Shown here: positions 1 to 10,474 of the stretch, piece after piece | How positions within the stretch are numbered: position 1 is the stretch's first letter | How the letters are laid out: every line of letters begins with the position of its first letter | Origin: Mucor racemosus | Lineage: Eukaryota > Mucoromycota > Mucoromycetes > Mucorales > Mucoraceae | NCBI GenBank assembly: GCA_027405735.1 | Contig: JAPEHQ010000002.1 | Coordinates: 124,001 to 188,000, forward strand | Direction of reading: 5' to 3' | DNA length: 64,000 nt | The notes under the pieces: model-generated | What the model was told of the DNA's origin: nothing | The model's input: the letters and a program-made list of their open reading frames with translations, nothing else | Databases searched by the model: none | Position numbers and translations under genes: made by a program

Positions 1-734
1 AGTGCCAATGTAAGTTTCATTTTGCGTCTATCGTGTATATTTACTGATCCATTTATTATATATATAGCAATGTTTTGGGTAATTATCTCCCTACATTACT
101 CTCTGCTGTATTAAAGAGACTTCAAAGCAAAAAGAAAGGAGAAACCATCATGTTTGATAGATTTACTCGTAACTTTACATTGTGGATGAACCTTTGTTTC
201 TTACTCGAATCATTCGGTGGACCCGACACCATCATCAAAGTATATGAACAATTACAACCTGGACTCTTTGGTCAAATCATGTCATTATTTGTTCTTCCTG
301 ATTTAAGCAAATTAAGCAAGCCCCTTGATCGTAAGATTGGAGGTGCTGGTATGGCACGTCTTTTAACAGGATCAGATCTTATGCTTCAAGCACCTTATGT
401 CAATCAATTATGGGGACAATCTTTATTAGCTGTGTTGGCATTATTTGAATTACCTGTTGCAGTTGAAACTGATGACCTTGACGAATTATACACACTTGAT
501 ATTGAAGAAGGAGGATATCAAACTACATTTGCTAAATTAGCTACTAGTAATCCTGTGCCTCAAGACCCAACAAGTGGTTTACCTACTCCTCCTGTTTATC
601 TTGCTCAACAAATCATGGCAATGTCTGCTGATAAACGCCAAATAGTTAAATCTTTGGTATCTCAATCAGCTGAGGCTAGTCAATATTTACCAAAATATTT
701 CCAACAAGCTAATATCTCTTTGGATCAATTGTAA
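1..734 (+). CDS. CSE1: CSE1 / exportin-2 (importin-alpha re-exporter), C-terminal part
   Basis: Partial gene cut by the left edge; coding segments 1-9 and 68-734. The intron 10-67 (58 nt) starts GTAAGT, has a CTGAT-like branch site and ends TAG; splicing gives a continuous frame. The roughly 225 visible residues match the C-terminal HEAT repeats of CSE1/CAS. Landmarks are the 'LLSAVLKRLQSKK' helix, 'DRKIGGAGMARLLT', 'LFELPVAVETDD', 'IEEGGYQTTFAKLA' and the ending 'ASQYLPKYFQQANISLDQL', all of which have equivalents in human CSE1L. In this family the protein returns importin-alpha to the cytoplasm with Ran-GTP. Stop codon TAA at 732-734. Confidence 0.93.
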
Positions 735-1223
735 GATTTGATTATATATTAATAAATTTAGTGTCATGAATAGATTAAAAAATGGTATAAACACGCCTCT
801 ACGTAAATTAATTAAATTTTGTTTGATGCATGAGTAATTTGCAATGTCTTGGATTTTTAAATTATAGCTTTCATTAAAACGTTTTTGCAAATATTCGAAT
901 GTTTCAAAACAGACGTCAATGAAAGAACAAGGTACATTATTTGAAATACCTTCTTACTGCTACAACTATTGCTGCTACAATAAGAGATATCTGATTTTCA
1001 AATTACCATACAAAAATTTCAAATAATTTTATTTCATCTTTGAATTGTTTTACTTAAAATTCGTTTTCATGAAATTAATACGAAGCATACTTAGTTTACA
1101 TTACTATTTTATTTTTCTCTTATTATATAGACATTAGCTTGAGTTTGAAAGGGTTTTATCAAGCTCTGAGAGCATGATTTTGCAGTAGTAAAAATATATT
1201 CAAATGCCGATTTCATGTTTGAT
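735..1223. other. Intergenic region, CSE1 3' side
   Basis: AT-rich. I see no gene or RNA. It ends at the 9-bp direct repeat (1215-1223) that flanks the transposable element. Confidence 0.6.
1215..1223 (+). repeat. Left target-site duplication (9 bp)
   Basis: atgtttgat, identical to 5618-5626 and in the same orientation. Both copies lie 6 bp outside the 22-bp inverted repeats. Confidence 0.65.
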
Positions 1224-1229
1224 GCAAGC

Positions 1230-1251
1230 CTTGAATCTTGCGAGTATAATA
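1230..1251 (+). repeat. Left terminal inverted repeat
   Basis: 22 bp, perfect reverse complement of 5590-5611. Confidence 0.8.
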
Positions 1252-1944
1252 TATTTTACACACTAAACTTACAGGACAATCCATATGACAATCCAATGTC
1301 AGCATGCCATAGCTCCTACATGGATATACTATGTTATTATTTTTAACCCAATTGATAACATTTATAATACAGATAAATTTAATTTAACACAGATAATTGT
1401 TCTTAAACTCACTTTCAATTTATGTAATTTGCTCAATCAAGTATACTACTATAGTGTTCGGATCATTGAGATAAATTTATTGTGCATACTGAAGTAATGC
1501 CAGTATAGAATATAATCAAAGCGAGATAGTACAAGAAATTTGTATTGTAGTCGGCTTGAATTTCTTCATTATTCATATTCAGTATTATACGTATCTTCTT
1601 TATAATCCAGGCTGAATTGACCTACATACATAGTCAAGTCAGTATACAGAATGTAATGTATTCCAACTGACTGTTAAAATGGCATATATAATATGAAATC
1701 ATTTATGATATATTAATTGAGCTTAGGATATAGCCCCATAGATATTGCATATCAAACATTTATTACGCCTTTTCTTTTTCTTTTTTCTCTCTCTCTTTCT
1801 AATACTATTTACCACTTTTTCACAAATACATTAATAAAGACATATAAAATCAGGATATACAAGTATTACAAGCATGTATGACACAAATAATGTTCGGTTT
1901 TAACATACGAGAGCTAACATTTGTTCGATTATAATTTAAGCTAA
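1252..1944. other. Element-internal 5' leader of the Fanzor-like gene
   Basis: AT-rich non-coding stretch between the left inverted repeat and the ATG at 1945. It contains a pyrimidine-rich run near 1768-1800. It probably holds the promoter and 5' UTR, but no specific element can be assigned. Confidence 0.5.
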
Positions 1945-4900
1945 ATGTCCAGCATCCGTAAGAAGAAAGAACAGAGAGATGCTTTTGATGGCATCCAAAC
2001 TAGTTACCCGCCTCAATGGAACACTTCAAGTGGAAAAAAAAGAGAACATCCATCATCATCATCCACTGCAGCTCCCATAATAAAAAGGCCAAGGACGTCT
2101 GGAGTTTCTTCTCAGAGACTGATGGATAGCTTCTATCAATCTATGCGTGATAATATTACAAATACGATTAAACCTATTATTGGTAAAGATAAAAAGCTGA
2201 TAGAATTAAAGAAAACGATGTCTGAAGCGAAGAGGCTCCCTCCTGGAATCCTTAGCAATGCTGAGAAAATATGTAACTGTAATCAAGGTGAATTAAGCGA
2301 TTATCTTGAACACCATACTCTTAAGCGAAACTTTGTACACTGGCAAGACTATGTGAAAGAAAATTTTGACAACATTGTATTATCTTTTTCATCAGAACCA
2401 TCAAGTTCTTCAGAAAAAACATTACAGCAACCACCTCAAGCTGAATCTTCTAGCCTCATCCCTTCTCTTCGTCGAGAGCTCTCTGCAATGGATGTAGTAT
2501 CTGAAGTATCTTCAATCTCTGGTGCTCCAACCGAAATGTCAGACATTTCCATTGAAAAAGAAGAAGAAAGCATGGAATATCGTACCTGTACAGTATCATT
2601 TAAAAGCATATTACGAAAAGATGTAAATCCACAGATTGCTGAAGCATTTCTACGCAAAGTAAATGCTGCATTATATAATGTATCTGATTATCTCATGGAT
2701 ATCCAACTGGTCGTTTTCACATTGATGCTCTCTATGAAATCATCGCAATTCGTGGTTGCTCAAAATGGAGATGTAGAATATAACAAGTGCCAAGGTTTCC
2801 CAATTGAAAGTATCCTTCCATCAGACTTTCGAATGAAATCTGACACCAAATTTTCTGCTCCTCCATTGTCATCAGACGCTGTCAAGTCTGAGTTCTTCTG
2901 CAAAAACTTGAAGCAACTCTTCCAAAGTCAACACATCGACTACCTCCATGTTACATTATTTGGAAAAAAGGGATCAAAAAGCACAAATCCTATATTTCAT
3001 GCTTTGGCCGAAAGCAATCATCCGTTGATATCGTCATTTTCTCAGGAAACTCCTCGATCTGCTAATGAATTGATGCAAGTAGCTTTGAACCTATATAAAG
3101 TCAACTTGAAGAATATGTGGTCTGGTAACAAGTTATTCAACAAGATATTGAATAAGGTGATTGAAATCCTCCTCCTGATACATCTTGCTCCCAAACGCGA
3201 GAAAAAATATCAGGATTACATTGAATCAAAGTCAAAAGATGATCATGAAAAAGATGATGTTTCAAAGCCTTCTCGAAATTCGTTCCACAACGCCATTCGA
3301 TCAGAGAAGCACAAATTGAAAAAGTATCAGAGAAAGGCTCAAGGTAAAGGAGAAGATAACAAGTGGTTTGTATTAGCTGAAAAAGCCAACAGCGAATCAA
3401 CAATATGCATCAAAGTTTCAGACGCCCTGATCGTGATAAACCTCTTCAAGAAGAATTTGGGTCAGCCTCCAATGATAATATTGTCCCGATCGAAGAAATC
3501 ATCCCATTTAATGAAGTTCTGGAGGAGGAAGAAATGGAGGAAGCAGAATCAGATGATCGTGATGTAACAAGACGACGAATTTTAACACTGAAAGCTGTTA
3601 TAAAAGACCTTATGTTTAATCATTATGGTGAGACTATTACCGATAATCATTTTAAAGAGGAGGTTTCAGATATTACTCCTGCTGAAACTGCAGTATGTTT
3701 AATGTTATCAAACACATTGCTTCCATATATACCAAACAAAGAAAATTATGGTCATATTGGATTTCAACTTCCATTCTTATTGTTAGCTAATGATGTGCTT
3801 CAATCAGTTGGATATAATAAATTCGTAATGGACTTGTGCCCCACATCCTCCCATGCATCTTTGAGTGCTTTACGATTAGATGCTCCATCAATTTATGCTT
3901 TATGCAGTCAGAAGAATGAAGGCGATCAGATGACCATTTTCGACTTTCAAGGTTATGTCATTGACTCAGTTGTTAAAGCACGTACCTACAAAGATGCAGT
4001 ATTCAACTCTTTTTTCGACATTCGTGCTATTAATAATGCTTGTAAATCATATAAATTAACTTTTGCTCATAATGTGATAATTTCACCTGGACTTAAATCT
4101 GCAAGAATCTTAGGAAATAGACCTATCAAAGACCAAGCTACCAACACAAACACCAACGCAAACTTGATCGACATTGATTGGGACACTGTCAAAGATTTAC
4201 AGTCGAGAAGCAATCAAGAATTGAAATCTGACATTGCTGATATAGGACAACAGATTCAGAATGTTTCTGCACTATTAAAAGAGCACAGCAGACAATTCAG
4301 ACGAGACAATTTTTCTACAAGAATCAAAGATTTAAAAATTCAATGGAAGAATGATCATAGTAAATATCAGGAAATCCAAAAATTGAAAGCAGATAGATTC
4401 AATGCTTTTAGTGCTCTACAAGCGACGAAGCAACAGCTTGCTGATCTTAGGAGTCAACAATATTATTCAAGAAAAGCCATTCAGTATCGCAATAAGAATA
4501 TACCAAGTATTGCAAGGACTGAAGAAATTCATAATGAAGAGTCCCTTGGAAATTTGATATTCTCAGGAACAGACAATGGTCTCAAAGTTATGACTGAAAC
4601 AGTTGCTGTTGACATTAACAAGTATAAATACTGCTTAAATCTGCATAACAAATACTCTCCTCTTGCTTCTGATAATGACAACGATGATCTTGATGCAGCA
4701 TCTGACGTTTTCCAGACCCTTCCAGAATCGTATAAGATGTATGCCGAAGATATTGATTTCGGCTCTGGTTAATTCAGAAAGAGGAAGCTGATGGAAAAAG
4801 ACAAACAAAGCACAGAAGGCAGACAAGTAAAGATGATTGAAACCAAACTGTCCAAATCTAGTGTATATTTATCAAAGGATGTTGATGAAATTCAGAGCAG

Positions 4901-5531
4901 ATTGGTTAATCGTAAGGAAGATATCAAAACGCTCCGTGCATTCTACTATTCAAAGAAAATGGCTAATTTAACAAGAAGTACTGAATGCAATGACAAAAGA
5001 TTTCGCTCCGGTGCTGCCTCCAAAGAAAGATCTTTTTGTGTTGGTAGACGTCCACAAACGTCCCTTATAATGTTTATTGGGGATAGAGGCACTGGTGTTG
5101 GTTCGAGGCTGAAAGGCCATCTAAAATACGGAGGTAAATGGAAGCCAAAACTGCATGCTGTTTCTTCTGCTATCCATTTTACAAATGAACACAAGACATC
5201 CCAAACTTGTATGTTTTGTTTTGGTCCACTCACACATCCCAAAAGAACTAGTAAAGATAAATCAGCAAAAAAGACAGTAAATGGTGCTTTTTGGTGCCTT
5301 AATCCAAGATGTATTTCTGTCAGATCTCACAAGCCAATTCAATCAAGAGACAAAACATCCGCTTTGGCTATTGCTGTATCTGGCCTTTCTAATTTAATTT
5401 TTAATGAGTCATTACCAGTGTTCAATCCTAAACCCAGTCAATCCTATACTGGTATTTTTACCAAGACCAACGCTTTCTGTTCAAGAAACGAGCATGGGGA
5501 CGGCAGCGGTGCTGCATCAGCGAAGGCTTGA
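1945..5531 (+). CDS. Fanzor-like (TnpB-related) RuvC nuclease, probably three exons
   Basis: Three reading frames join into one. Frame 1 runs from ATG 1945 to about 3323. The frame then changes to 3422 onward, and a TAA at 4770-4772 interrupts that frame. Proposed introns 3324-3421 (98 nt; alternative donor 3363, 59 nt) and 4730-4777 (48 nt, GTATAAG...TTCAG) give a closed 1146-aa frame. N-terminal third: basic and Ser-rich with a helical region. Nuclease part: RuvC-I-like 'GTDNGLKVMT' (Asp codon 4572), a long coiled segment before it, 'FIGDRGTGVGS' near RuvC-II, then 'NEHKTSQTCMFC', 'CLNPRC' and 'QSRDKTSALAIA'. Asp to TS is about 208 codons and the last Cys to RD is 11 residues, both inside the published Fanzor/TnpB spacing. 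In this family the protein is an RNA-guided DNA endonuclease. Activity of this copy is unproven: splice donors are weak, and the stop and frame change could instead mean decay. Confidence 0.7.
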
Positions 5532-5589
5532 ATCTGGTAAGTTGTAGTAAAAATTGGCTAAGCTGTATGGCATTTACTAATATGGTAAT

Positions 5590-5611
5590 TATTATACTCG
5601 CAAGATTCAAG
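5590..5611 (-). repeat. Right terminal inverted repeat
   Basis: Perfect 22-bp reverse complement of 1230-1251. It starts 59 nt after the Fanzor stop codon. Confidence 0.8.
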
Positions 5612-5617
5612 TTTTCG

Positions 5618-5626
5618 ATGTTTGAT
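5618..5626 (+). repeat. Right target-site duplication (9 bp)
   Basis: atgtttgat, identical to 1215-1223. Confidence 0.65.
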
Positions 5627-7065
5627 CTACAGAATGGTGAGTTTCAATTTTCTTTTTCAAATAAAATATAAAACTTTCATCCCATAAAAAAAAAAAAATC
5701 CCATTTTGGAATTTTCTGCCACTTTTTCGCATATTTCTCCAAAAGTCATTATGTAACATTGAAAAGCTTATTAATAGTTACTGATACAGGCTGTAATTCT
5801 TCAACGATTGGTTATACTTACTTGAAATTTTTGCACCAAAAAAAGTGCGTAATTTCGAAAATTCAAAATAACGGTTTTTTGGACAAAGATCTGTTTTATG
5901 AATAATTGATAACCAATTAAATGTTTTGACATGAATCCCTGAAAAATTCTAGTCATTTTGATCTTAAGAATGTTATAGTAAAAAATCCAATTTTGGGGGT
6001 CAAAATATGGATTAAACGAAATTGACCAATTTTTGCCTATACTTGTAAGGGTTTGGAGGTCGATTATCATTGTGTTTTTTATCACCCCAAAACGACGAGA
6101 AAAAAATACAGGAAGAAGTTATGCAATTCAAGAAATAGTTTTGGCCCATTTTGAGCTTCAGATTTGTGCAGAAAGTGCATAAAACAATTCTTTGAAAATA
6201 TAGCTTTTTGACAATTTTAGCAGAATAATGCATAATTAAAGATATTTAACGTATTATTTAGCTATGCTACGATATCCTAGCTGCTTCATTTGACCAACAA
6301 GTAATGAGTAATGTTTGCATTCCATTGTATTTTATATTAAAGCGGCTATTTTTTGTGGTAGTAACGCACAAAAACCAGACAATGAAAAGAGTAATTGTAG
6401 AAACTTGTAGTATCTTGTCTTCGCTGCTATTCTTCCGAATGATACATAAGTATAAGCAATATAAGCTTAATAGATTGCCCTCTTTTATAAAGGTTGATAT
6501 TGACATTTTGAAGAAATACATTTTAGTAATCGAGTATAATTAAAGCTTTTTCCAATCATGTTTCGTTTGGAATCCCGTCATCCCCTTAGTTTATATCATT
6601 GTGTTCAAAGGATTGTTTTATGCGTTTTAAAGAAACTAACTGCATAAAAAGCGTATTTAATTAAACATCAACATGCAACCTAAACTAGAATATTTTTTTA
6701 ATTTCGAAAGACCATGGCTTAAACAATTCTTTTAAGCATTTTTTTTTTTTTTTTTTTTTTGGTACGATACAGGTTCCAAGCTTTTTTTTTTGTTTTTTGT
6801 AATGATACGTTAAATAATGTTAACCATTGCAATTACTTAAATATAAATAACAGAAAGTACTTTAAAAGTTGATTCATGTTGAAAAGTAATAGACTATCTT
6901 ATAAAGTACTGTTCAGCTAATGTAAAAATCTCTGAAGATGAGGACAAGAACAACATGAACTAGAGTGTTCAAACATTTACGTGACCGTGTTGCATGCGGT
7001 TCAAGAAGGTTCAATATCAAAGACGCGATTGTTAATTGTTTGTATTCTATTCCAAAAACGCAAAA
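5627..7065. other. Intergenic region with divergent repeat and long T tract
   Basis: No supported gene. The segment around 5930-6050 resembles 49750-49830 (shared 'atagtaaaaaat' context followed by 'tcaaaa/ccaaaa'), so it may be an old interspersed repeat. A T run of about 22 nt occurs near 6739-6760. The end of this interval holds the CAC2 5' region. Confidence 0.45.
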
Positions 7066-9013
7066 ATGCTTGCAAAAACTCTCGAGATCAATTGGCATGA
7101 TGGACAAGCTATATACTCGGCTGATTTCTCACCTGATGGCTCAAGATATGCAACAGCAGGTGCTGATAATTCAGTGAGAGTAAGTGGAATCATTTCGAGA
7201 AAACAGAGATCAAATACTCATTCTATATATATATATATAAAAAAAAAATAGATTTGGAGTATTCACAAACGATCAGATAGTTCATCTTCGAGTAATTCCA
7301 ATATGGCAATTGAAGATAGAAAACACCAACATCAAAATAAACAATTAGTAGATTCCCTTCCTGTCAATATTGATTTTTTATCTGAATTAAAACGACATTC
7401 GTCACCTGTAAACGCTGTTCGTTTCTCTCCCAAAGGTGATTTGATAGCTTCAGCAGGAGATGGTACGTTACAGGATGTAATTTTGATAGATTATGAAGCT
7501 AATTTTACTTTTTAGATGCTTGCATTATCATCTGGAAATTATCACCTGTGAAAGAAACAACTTTTGGAAGCGAATATAATGATTATGAAAAGGAAAGCTG
7601 GTCAGTGGTAAATATGTTCTAGTAAGTTGATTTATATAAAATGCGAGTAAACGATTTTTTTTTGCTAATAAACTATACAAAATAGCGGCCATAATAAAGA
7701 AATCTATGATCTTGCTTGGTCACCTTGTGGAAATTACTTTATTACAGCATCCATTGATAATACAGCCCGAGTTTGGAGCCTAGTAGAGAGTAAGAAACAC
7801 AGAAAATCATACAATGCATTTTTTTTCTCACAGTTCAATGTAGAAGCATGTATTCATGTATTTGCAGATCATACACATTATGTGCAAGGTGTTACATGGG
7901 ATCCATTAGGTCAATATGTTGCTACACAGTCCAGTGATCGATCAATGGCAATTTATAAATATCGAAAGGCGGCTAACGGAAAACTTACATTTGGATCAGT
8001 ATCTAAAAAGTTTTCAAAGATTGATAAAGGAAAAATTGCATCAAATAATACAACAATAGAAGACTTGGCAGCAGCAGCAACGGGATCATTTCGATTATAT
8101 CATGACGAAAATTTAGTTTCGTTTTTTAGAAGATTATCATTTAGCCCTGATGGAGCATTATTGATTACACCAGCTGGTTTAAATAAACCAATGGATTCTG
8201 CTGTTCAAAGTAGTACAGAAATAGATGAAAATGGAGAGGAATTACTGAATTGTGCATATATTTATCCCAGGAATACCATGCTAAAGTGAGTGTATATTAT
8301 TATTATTACTGCAACTAAACAATTTGGTACTAATGTATGAATCATTAGACACCCTGTCGCTTTTATTGGCAATCATCCAAAGCCCTCCATTGCAATTCGT
8401 TGGTGTCCCATGCTGTTTAAAAAGAGAAAAGATATCGCTTCAGCATTTGCATTACCCTATCGCATGCTTTATGCAACGGCTACACAAGATTCAGTTTATA
8501 TTTATGATACCCAGCAATGTCGTCCTATTTGTGCTATATCAGGAATGCATTTTGCCCCTATTACCGATCTTGCTTGGTAAAATTTACATATTATGATGGC
8601 TTTTTTACTATATATAATTAAATTAATGATGTAGGTCTCATGATGGTTCTATTCTCATGTTCTCTTCTGCTGATGGTTATTGCTCTGCAGCAGTATTTTC
8701 AGATGGTGAATTAGGTTCCAAATATGAGAAATTACCAGATTATAATGCAGAATATGATATTGAAATGATGGATATTCCAGACACAACAGCAACACCAAAT
8801 ACTAACATGCCACAAAAGCGCAGAGTATCAGCCTCAATATCAACATCAACAACATCAACATTAAATCAACAAATAGTGACGCCTTCTTCATCATTATTAA
8901 CTCCTGAGAAAGTTGAAAAGACTAAAAAAAGAAGAATAACGCCAATCCTAATCAGTACTCCTTTAGAACCACCTCCACCACCACCTCCTTCTTCATCTGC
9001 TGCAAACAATTAA
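7066..9013 (+). CDS. CAC2: CAF-1 p60 subunit (WD40 histone chaperone subunit)
   Basis: Seven exons: 7066-7179, 7252-7462, 7516-7621, 7686-7789, 7868-8285, 8349-8576, 8635-9013; total 519 aa with all junctions in frame. Start chosen at 7066 because 'MLAKTLEINWHDGQAIYS' aligns with the usual N-terminus of CHAF1B/Cac2. WD40 repeats are visible: 'DFSPDGSRYATAGADNSVRIW', 'VRFSPKGDLIASAGDDACIIIW', 'GHNKEIYDLAWSPCGNYFIT', 'VTWDPLGQYVATQSSDRSMAIY', 'SFSPDGALLITPAG' and 'DLAWSHDGSILMFSSADGYC'. 'PVAFIGNHPKPSIAIRWCP' is a family hallmark. The C-terminal tail (about residues 405-519) is low complexity, Ser/Thr-rich with a basic KKRR patch and a proline run. The complex deposits H3-H4 behind replication forks and acts in the nucleus. 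Confidence 0.93.
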
Positions 9014-9113
9014 AAATGAACTATATATCTATAATAGGTTATTTTATTTACATGTATGCTTTTACATACTAGTACTAAAACGATAAATATATAAGCAATT
9101 GGTAATAAAAATG

Positions 9114-9610
9114 TTAAACTTTAATGGTATCCTCCTTTTTGACAAAAATACCACAATGAAGATTTGTTTGGAAATAACGTTTATCATCGATTTTACCATC
9201 AGTATTTCCGACTGTAATATGAATAAAAAAAAAAAAGTGTTATTAGTATGCTTTGTATCTATTATCATTTATTTATATATATATATATATATAAATATAC
9301 CTCGACTGTCTAATTCAATTCCTAACCATTCTCCTGTATCAAAATGTACTTTGCCAATGTATTTAACTGTTCCAATAATTGGTAATGGTCGTTTGAATAA
9401 TTTGACTTTTGAACCAATAATAATATCCATTTGTAGATCACTACTATTATCTGATGTACTGCAGTCATCTTCACTACCACTGCCACTACTATTATTATTA
9501 TTATAAATCAATTGATTGTTTTTGGCTTCTTCTTGTTGCTGTTGTTTAACTAAACGACCCCATCTCGATAAACGATTATTTGAGCCCTTTTTCTTTGCAG
9601 CAACATCTGT

Positions 9611-9651
<41 letters not shown>

Positions 9652-10192
9652 GGGTAGCATCTTCTGGTAAAGACCAACGTCTCTGCCTTGTTGCATGAAA
9701 AAACTTTGGATCTGGTGACCTTGATCTCGGTGGAGTAACCGGAATATCGAACTTTAACCTTGATGGTCTTTTACTTGTAATTGTGGAATTAATTTCTTGT
9801 AGTTTTCTTTCTTTTTCTTCTTGAACATCCATACGTGCTTGAGTTTCTAATGATAACAATAAATCCATATCGCATGCTGTAATATCTCTTAATTTTGTTG
9901 CCAACATTTCGTCGTCTTCATCATCATCATTTTCCATCACAGTAGCTAATACAATATCTGATTGTGATGGTGGTGTAGGAGGCCCTTTTTGATCCGATGT
10001 TGTACTACTCTTGCTGGTACGTAGAATACTGACAGTTGCAGTGTTTTCATTTGACGGAGTGTGATGCTGCCTTTTCACAATGATAATTGAATCTTCAATG
10101 TTTCCTGTAGATTGAGTTTTCCTTAATCCTAAAGAACTTAAAGAGGGCGAAGATAACTTCTTTCTTGCATTCTTCAAGCCAAATAACGGCAT
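9114..10192 (-). CDS. CAP-Gly domain protein with polyglutamine tract
   Basis: Complement of 10192-9301 joined to 9211-9114; the intron 9212-9300 contains a TA microsatellite. Product 329 aa. Start taken at 10192 ('MPLFGLKNARKK'), because the in-frame extension upstream is a hydrophobic low-complexity read of 5' UTR. The N-terminal two thirds is disordered: Ser/Thr-rich, an acidic patch 'ENDDDEDDEM', a 14-residue polyQ run and an SR/basic stretch. A CAP-Gly fold fills the C-terminal 75 residues: 'IIGSKVKLFKRPLPIIGTVKYIG', 'FDTGEWLGIELD' and, after the intron, 'VGNTDGKIDDKRYFQ', which supplies the GKNDG-like tubulin-tail-binding loop in variant form (GNTDG). It probably binds microtubule plus ends or an EEY-type tail. 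Its 3' end faces the CAC2 3' end, 100 nt away. Confidence 0.85.
9609..9652 (-). repeat. CAA/TTG trinucleotide repeat (polyQ)
   Basis: Uninterrupted ttg units on the + strand, encoding 14 consecutive Gln in the CAP-Gly protein on the minus strand. Likely length-polymorphic. Confidence 0.9.
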
Positions 10193-10474
10193 TTTTAAGG
10201 GATCAAATGTTTTATATAAAATAATGATAAAAAGAGGGAGAAAGATTGAGAGAGGAAAAGGAAAAGATTCAAGAAAAAAAAAGAAAAAAAAGAGAATTTT
10301 ATACACACAAAAATGTTTTTCTCACCATACATTTTCATAAAAAAAAGCTCTACATTATGATAGTTGTGCACGTGGATATACCTGTTTCTTTATTATTTCC
10401 TTTGACATCATTCAAGTAAACTGTAAATAGCTTGCATAACAAAATAAAAATAAAAAAAATCTTGTGTAATTTTC

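Larger units (their letters stand above)
1224..5617 (+). mobile_element. Fanzor-carrying DNA transposon (Mutator-type ends, 4.4 kb)
   Basis: A 22-bp stretch at 1230-1251 (beginning cttgaatcttgcgag) recurs as a perfect reverse complement at 5590-5611. Exactly 6 bp outside each inverted repeat lies the same 9-bp word, atgtttgat (1215-1223 and 5618-5626), in direct orientation as expected for a target-site duplication. A 9-bp duplication is typical of Mutator-like elements; this assignment is inference. The only recognisable gene inside is the Fanzor-like CDS at 1945-5531. No DDE transposase is visible, so the element is probably moved by an enzyme encoded elsewhere. The outermost 6 bp on each side match poorly, which is unusual for terminal repeats. 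Confidence 0.72.

Noticed and set aside
1285..1497. 70-codon frame inside the transposable element
   Set aside because: AT-rich chance frame with no family and no splice context.
4072..4101. 'IISPGLKSARIL' as the RuvC-I motif of the Fanzor-like protein
   Set aside because: It lacks the Asp, and its spacing to the zinc finger is too long. 'GTDNGLKVMT' at 4566-4595 keeps the Asp and fits the family spacing.
9516..9698. Plus-strand frame with a polycysteine run
   Set aside because: It is the antisense read of the CAA repeat in the CAP-Gly gene.
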